A DNA stretch of 64,000 nucleotides. Source: Micromonospora halotolerans. GTDB taxonomy: Bacteria; Actinomycetota; Actinomycetes; Mycobacteriales; Micromonosporaceae. The DNA is taken from NCBI RefSeq assembly GCF_032108445.1, contig NZ_CP134876.1, positions 310,001 through 374,000 of the forward strand, read 5' to 3'. This document shows positions 61,046 through 64,000 of the stretch, in pieces. Within the stretch, counting starts at the first letter, position 1, and each line of letters begins with the position of its first letter. The position numbers and the translations under genes are program-made. The notes beneath the pieces are model-generated. The model was not told the DNA's origin. It was given only the letters and a program-made list of their open reading frames with translations, and did not search any database.

Positions 61046-63103
61046 TCAGGCGTCGATGGCGTCGCGGTCGACCCGGTCGGCCGAGTCGATGAGCCAGTTG
61101 CGGCGGGGCTCGACCTTCTCTCCCATGAGCAGTTCGAGGATCCGCTCGGCGGCCTCGACGTCGTCGAGGGTGATGCGGCGGACCGCCCGCGTTGCCGGGT
61201 TCATGGTCGTCTCCCACAGCTCGTCGGCGTCCATCTCACCGAGACCCTTGAACCGCGGGATGGGGGTCACGATCTGCTTGCCGGCCTTCTCCAGCTTGCG
61301 GACCGTCGCCTCCATCTCGGCCTGGGTGTAGGTGTAGACCGTCTGCGGGTTGCGCCCCTTGGTGGTGATCTTGTGCAGGGGCGGCATGGCCGCGTAGAGC
61401 CGGCCCGCCTCGATGAGCGGTCGCATGTAGCGGGCGAAGAGCGTGATGAGCAGGGTCCGGATGTGCGCCCCGTCCACGTCCGCGTCGGCCATGATGAGCA
61501 CCCGGCCGTAGCGCAGCGCGGTGAGGTCGAAGGTGCGCCCCGAGCCGGCGCCGAGCACCTGCACGATCGCCGCGCACTCGGCGTTGTCCAGCACCTGCTG
61601 GAGGTTGGCCTTCTGCACGTTGAGGATCTTGCCGCGGATCGGCAGCAGGGCCTGGTATTCCGAGGAGCGGGCCATCCGGCTGGTGCCCAGGGCGCTGTCA
61701 CCCTCCACGATGAACAGCTCGCTGCGGTCCACCCCGGTGGCCCGGCAGTCGACCAGCTTGGCCGGCATCGACGCGCCCTCCAGGGCGGTCTTGCGCCGGG
61801 CGGCGTCCTTCTGCTGCTTCTGGGTGAGCCGGACCCGGGCCGCGTCGACGATCTTCTGCAGCACCGTGCGGGCCTCGGCCTTGGTCCGCCGGTCCTCCAG
61901 CCAGGCCTTGAGGTGCGCCTCGACCAGCCCCTGGAGCACCTTGGTGATGCCCGCGGTGGACAGCTCGTCCTTGGTCTGCGAGGTGAACTGCGGCTCCGGG
62001 ATCCGCACGTGGACCACCGCGGTCATGCCCTCCAGGACGTCGTCCAGGGTGGGCGCGTCCTCCTTGGGCTTGAGCAGGCCGCGGGTCGTGCGGGCGGCCT
62101 CGGCCAGGGTGCGCGCCAGGGCCCGCTCGAAGCCCTTGCGGTGGGTGCCGCCGTGGGCGTTGCGGATCGTGTTGGTGAAGCACTCGACGGTGCGCTCGTA
62201 GCCGGTGCCCCAGCGGAAAGCCACCTCGATCTCGGCCCGGCGCTGCACGTTGGACTGCATGACGCCGTTGGCGTCGGCGGCGTTCTCCCGGTAGGTCCCC
62301 TCGCCGGTGACCAGCAGAGTGCCGGAGACCGGGCGGTCGCCGGCCGGGGCAAGGTAGTCCACCATGTCGGTGAGGCCGTTGGGGAAGTGGAAGTTCTCCT
62401 CGACGGCCTTCTCGCCGGTCTCGTCGCGCAGCCGGTAGGCCACGCCGGGGACGAGGAAGGCGGTGTTGCGCAGCTTGAGCCGGACCGCCTCGGTGTCCAG
62501 CGCCGCGCCGGTCTCGAAGTAGCGCGGGTCGTGCCACCAGCGGATGGAGGTGCCGGTGCGCTGGCCGCGCTTCATGGCGCCGACGATCTGCAGACCGGGG
62601 CCGGGCGTGAACGGCGCCTCCGGGCCGTCGCCGTCGAAGATCCCGGGTACGCCGTGCCGGAACGACATCGAGTGGATCTTGCCGCCGCGGCGGACCGTGA
62701 CGTCGAACCGCCGGGAGAGCGCGTTCACGGCCGAGGCGCCCACACCGTGCAGGCCGCCCGAGGTCTTGTAGCCGGACCCGCCGAACTTGCCGCCCGCGTG
62801 CAGCCGGGTCAGCACCAGCTCGACGCCCGAGATCCCGGACTTGGCGTGCACGTCGGTCGGGATGCCGCGGCCGTCGTCGTCGACCCGCACCGAGCCGTCG
62901 GCGTGCAGGATGACGTCGACCTTCGTGGCGTGACCCGCGACACCCTCGTCGGTCGAGTTGTCGAGGATCTCGTTGACGAGGTGACCCACGCCACGGCTGT
63001 CGGTCGAGCCGATGTACATGCCGGGGCGCTTCCGGACGGCGTCGAGGCCCTCCAGGTGCGTCAGGTCGTCGGCCCCGTACAGGGTCTCAGGCTGTGCGGT
63101 CAA
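61046..63103 (-). CDS. parE: DNA topoisomerase (ATP-hydrolysing) subunit B, topoisomerase IV type
   Basis: The ATPase subunit paired with parC, 685 aa. The GHKL site shows LVNEILDNSTDEGVAGHA, DDGRGIPTDVH and GGLHGVGASAVNALS. The Toprim domain has LFIVEGDSALGTSRMAR and LIMADADVDGAHIRTLL, and the end matches the normal ParE/GyrB C terminus (KGLGEMDADELWETTM). The frame is open to 63403, but the extra 100 codons have no similarity to the family. The first start that fits is a TTG at 63103 (LTAQPETLYGADDL), with GGGAG about 10 nt upstream. It is first in the parE-parC operon. Confidence 0.92.
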   Translation of the reverse strand: MTAQPETLYGADDLTHLEGLDAVRKRPGMYIGSTDSRGVGHLVNEILDNSTDEGVAGHATKVDVILHADGSVRVDDDGRGIPTDVHAKSGISGVELVLTRLHAGGKFGGSGYKTSGGLHGVGASAVNALSRRFDVTVRRGGKIHSMSFRHGVPGIFDGDGPEAPFTPGPGLQIVGAMKRGQRTGTSIRWWHDPRYFETGAALDTEAVRLKLRNTAFLVPGVAYRLRDETGEKAVEENFHFPNGLTDMVDYLAPAGDRPVSGTLLVTGEGTYRENAADANGVMQSNVQRRAEIEVAFRWGTGYERTVECFTNTIRNAHGGTHRKGFERALARTLAEAARTTRGLLKPKEDAPTLDDVLEGMTAVVHVRIPEPQFTSQTKDELSTAGITKVLQGLVEAHLKAWLEDRRTKAEARTVLQKIVDAARVRLTQKQQKDAARRKTALEGASMPAKLVDCRATGVDRSELFIVEGDSALGTSRMARSSEYQALLPIRGKILNVQKANLQQVLDNAECAAIVQVLGAGSGRTFDLTALRYGRVLIMADADVDGAHIRTLLITLFARYMRPLIEAGRLYAAMPPLHKITTKGRNPQTVYTYTQAEMEATVRKLEKAGKQIVTPIPRFKGLGEMDADELWETTMNPATRAVRRITLDDVEAAERILELLMGEKVEPRRNWLIDSADRVDRDAIDA

Positions 63104-63429
63104 CTGGTCGTACTCCCAGGTCTCGGCGGTGTCGTGCCGTTCACCGTGCGATCCCCCACGTCGATCGCCGGGCGCGGCGCGCCGGAGCGAGCCTAGCCCG
63201 GCACTCCGACAGACCCGCGGCACCCGGTGCGGTGCGGCGCGGTCGGCCGGCGCCGCGGGGGCGAGGAGGCGTCCGTGCAGGACAACGACGTGCCCCGCCG
63301 GTGTCTTCCCGCCGGGCGCCGCGGGAGCGAACACCCGGGATGTCCATCCATTGACGTGCGTCACACGGCCGTGATCTGATCGCCTCCTCAGAGGATCTTT
63401 CACATTTCGATGTGTGAGGGGGTCGGCCC
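63104..63429. other. 326-bp intergenic region between parE and the SGNH hydrolase gene
   Basis: It holds the divergent start regions of both genes. On the plus strand a possible promoter (63351-63380) and a small hairpin (63401-63414) precede the hydrolase. No other gene is supported, although the parE frame stays open through part of it. Confidence 0.6.
63351..63380 (+). promoter_or_regulatory. Possible promoter of the SGNH hydrolase gene
   Basis: TTGACG (63351-63356) and TCTGAT (63375-63380) are separated by 18 nt, about 50 nt upstream of the start codon. A CACAT-TTCG-ATGTG hairpin (63401-63414) lies in the leader, just before the GAGGGGG ribosome site. Confidence 0.45.
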
Positions 63430-64000
63430 ATGTCCCTGTTCCGTCGTGCCGCGCTCGCGGCGGCGTTGGCCGTGGCCGCGGTGGCGCTGCCGGCCGCCGT
63501 GGCGCCCGCCGGGCCCGCCGCGGCCGCCCTGCCCACCGCCGCCGTGGCGCTGGGCGACAGCTTCATCAGCGGCGAGGGCGCCGGGGCGTACGCGCCGGTC
63601 GTCGACGTCAACGGGGTGGCCCAGGGCTTCCCCGGCTGGTCGGCGCCGAACAGCAACGCCTACTTCTGCCACCGCTCGCCCAACGCCTCGCTGTTCCAGG
63701 CCGACCTGCCGGGCATCGCCGCCCGGTTCAACCTGGCCTGCTCGGGCGGGCAGCCCTACGACATCGCGGCCGCCTCGGCGAGCCGGACCAAGGGCCGGCA
63801 GGTCGGCGCCCAGCTCGACCAGCTCCGGGCGGTGGCACGCACCCACGACATCGACCTGGTGCTGGTGGGCCTCGGCTCGAACAACAGCTCGTTCACCTTC
63901 GGCAGCGTGGCGGAGAAGTGCGCCAACCGGTTCATCGCCGACGCCTGGACCGGCTGGTGGGAGTTCTGGGCGTACCTCGGCGGGCCGGTCGAGCAGGAGC
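63430..64000 (+). CDS. Secreted SGNH/GDSL-type hydrolase, 3'-truncated by the window
   Basis: The frame is open from the ATG at 63430 to the end of the window (190 codons seen). A long Ala/Val-rich signal peptide (SLFRRAALAAALAVAAVAL..., about residues 1-38) is followed by the SGNH block I VALGDSFISGEGAG with the nucleophilic Ser, a conserved YFCHRSPNASLF, ACSGGQPYDI with the oxyanion Gly, and LVGLGSNNSSFTF, the block III region. These are features of actinobacterial secreted lipases/esterases of the SGNH family. GAGGGGG lies 7 nt before the ATG. The catalytic Asp-x-x-His and the C terminus are outside the window. Confidence 0.85.
   Translation, partial: MSLFRRAALAAALAVAAVALPAAVAPAGPAAAALPTAAVALGDSFISGEGAGAYAPVVDVNGVAQGFPGWSAPNSNAYFCHRSPNASLFQADLPGIAARFNLACSGGQPYDIAAASASRTKGRQVGAQLDQLRAVARTHDIDLVLVGLGSNNSSFTFGSVAEKCANRFIADAWTGWWEFWAYLGGPVEQE

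Overview
The window is very GC-rich (roughly 70% or more by eye) and densely coded. Gene content is typical of a filamentous actinomycete: a GlgE-type glycogen pathway, an XRE/NB-ARC regulator, a parE/parC pair, an actinobacterial-type c-di-AMP riboswitch, and many genes with a TANNNT -10 box only 6-8 nt before the start codon. I read it as chromosomal DNA of a Micromonosporaceae member (Micromonospora or a close relative). That placement is an inference from overall character, not a database result. I saw no tRNA, rRNA, CRISPR array, transposase or phage gene.

Layout. 0-1.5 kb: end of a CapD-type sugar-nucleotide enzyme with a terminator. 1.7-2.7 kb: NAD kinase. 2.7-11.1 kb: a contiguous glucan pathway (pgm, glgC, glgM, glgE, glgB) leading from glucose-6-phosphate through ADP-glucose and maltose-1-phosphate to branched alpha-glucan. 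11.1-13.5 kb: a secreted low-complexity Ala/Gly/Gln protein flanked by palindromic and tandem intergenic repeats. 13.5-17.8 kb: App1-type phosphatase, GT-C-like membrane protein, YaaA, and a hypothetical. 17.9-23.6 kb: a large XRE/NB-ARC/TPR regulator, then a secreted subtilisin-like protease with a CebR/CelR-like operator at its start. 23.7-26.8 kb: a TAXI solute-binding lipoprotein facing a two-component system.

27.3-51.2 kb is a large cell-surface glycan locus. It holds all four enzyme types needed to turn UDP-GlcNAc into UDP-2,3-diacetamido-2,3-dideoxy-glucuronate (dehydrogenase, Gfo/Idh oxidase, DegT aminotransferase, hexapeptide acetyltransferase), split between its left and right parts. 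It also has five soluble glycosyltransferases, two polytopic membrane proteins, a TagG/TagH-type ABC exporter under a divergent TetR gene, a fused CDP-ribitol synthase (cytidylyltransferase plus reductase) and a TagF/TarL-type polyol-phosphate polymerase. Together they suggest a teichoic-acid-like polymer carrying an unusual diamino-uronic acid. This is the most interesting system in the window.

51.2-57 kb: alpha/beta hydrolase, a secreted C39-like peptidase preceded by a c-di-AMP (ydaO) riboswitch with its own promoter, two small envelope proteins, an acyltransferase-3 membrane protein and an AlkB-like dioxygenase. 57.1-58.5 kb: uracil/xanthine permease. 58.5-63.1 kb: topoisomerase IV type subunits parE-parC as an operon. 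63.4 kb to the end: the start of a secreted SGNH hydrolase cut by the window edge.
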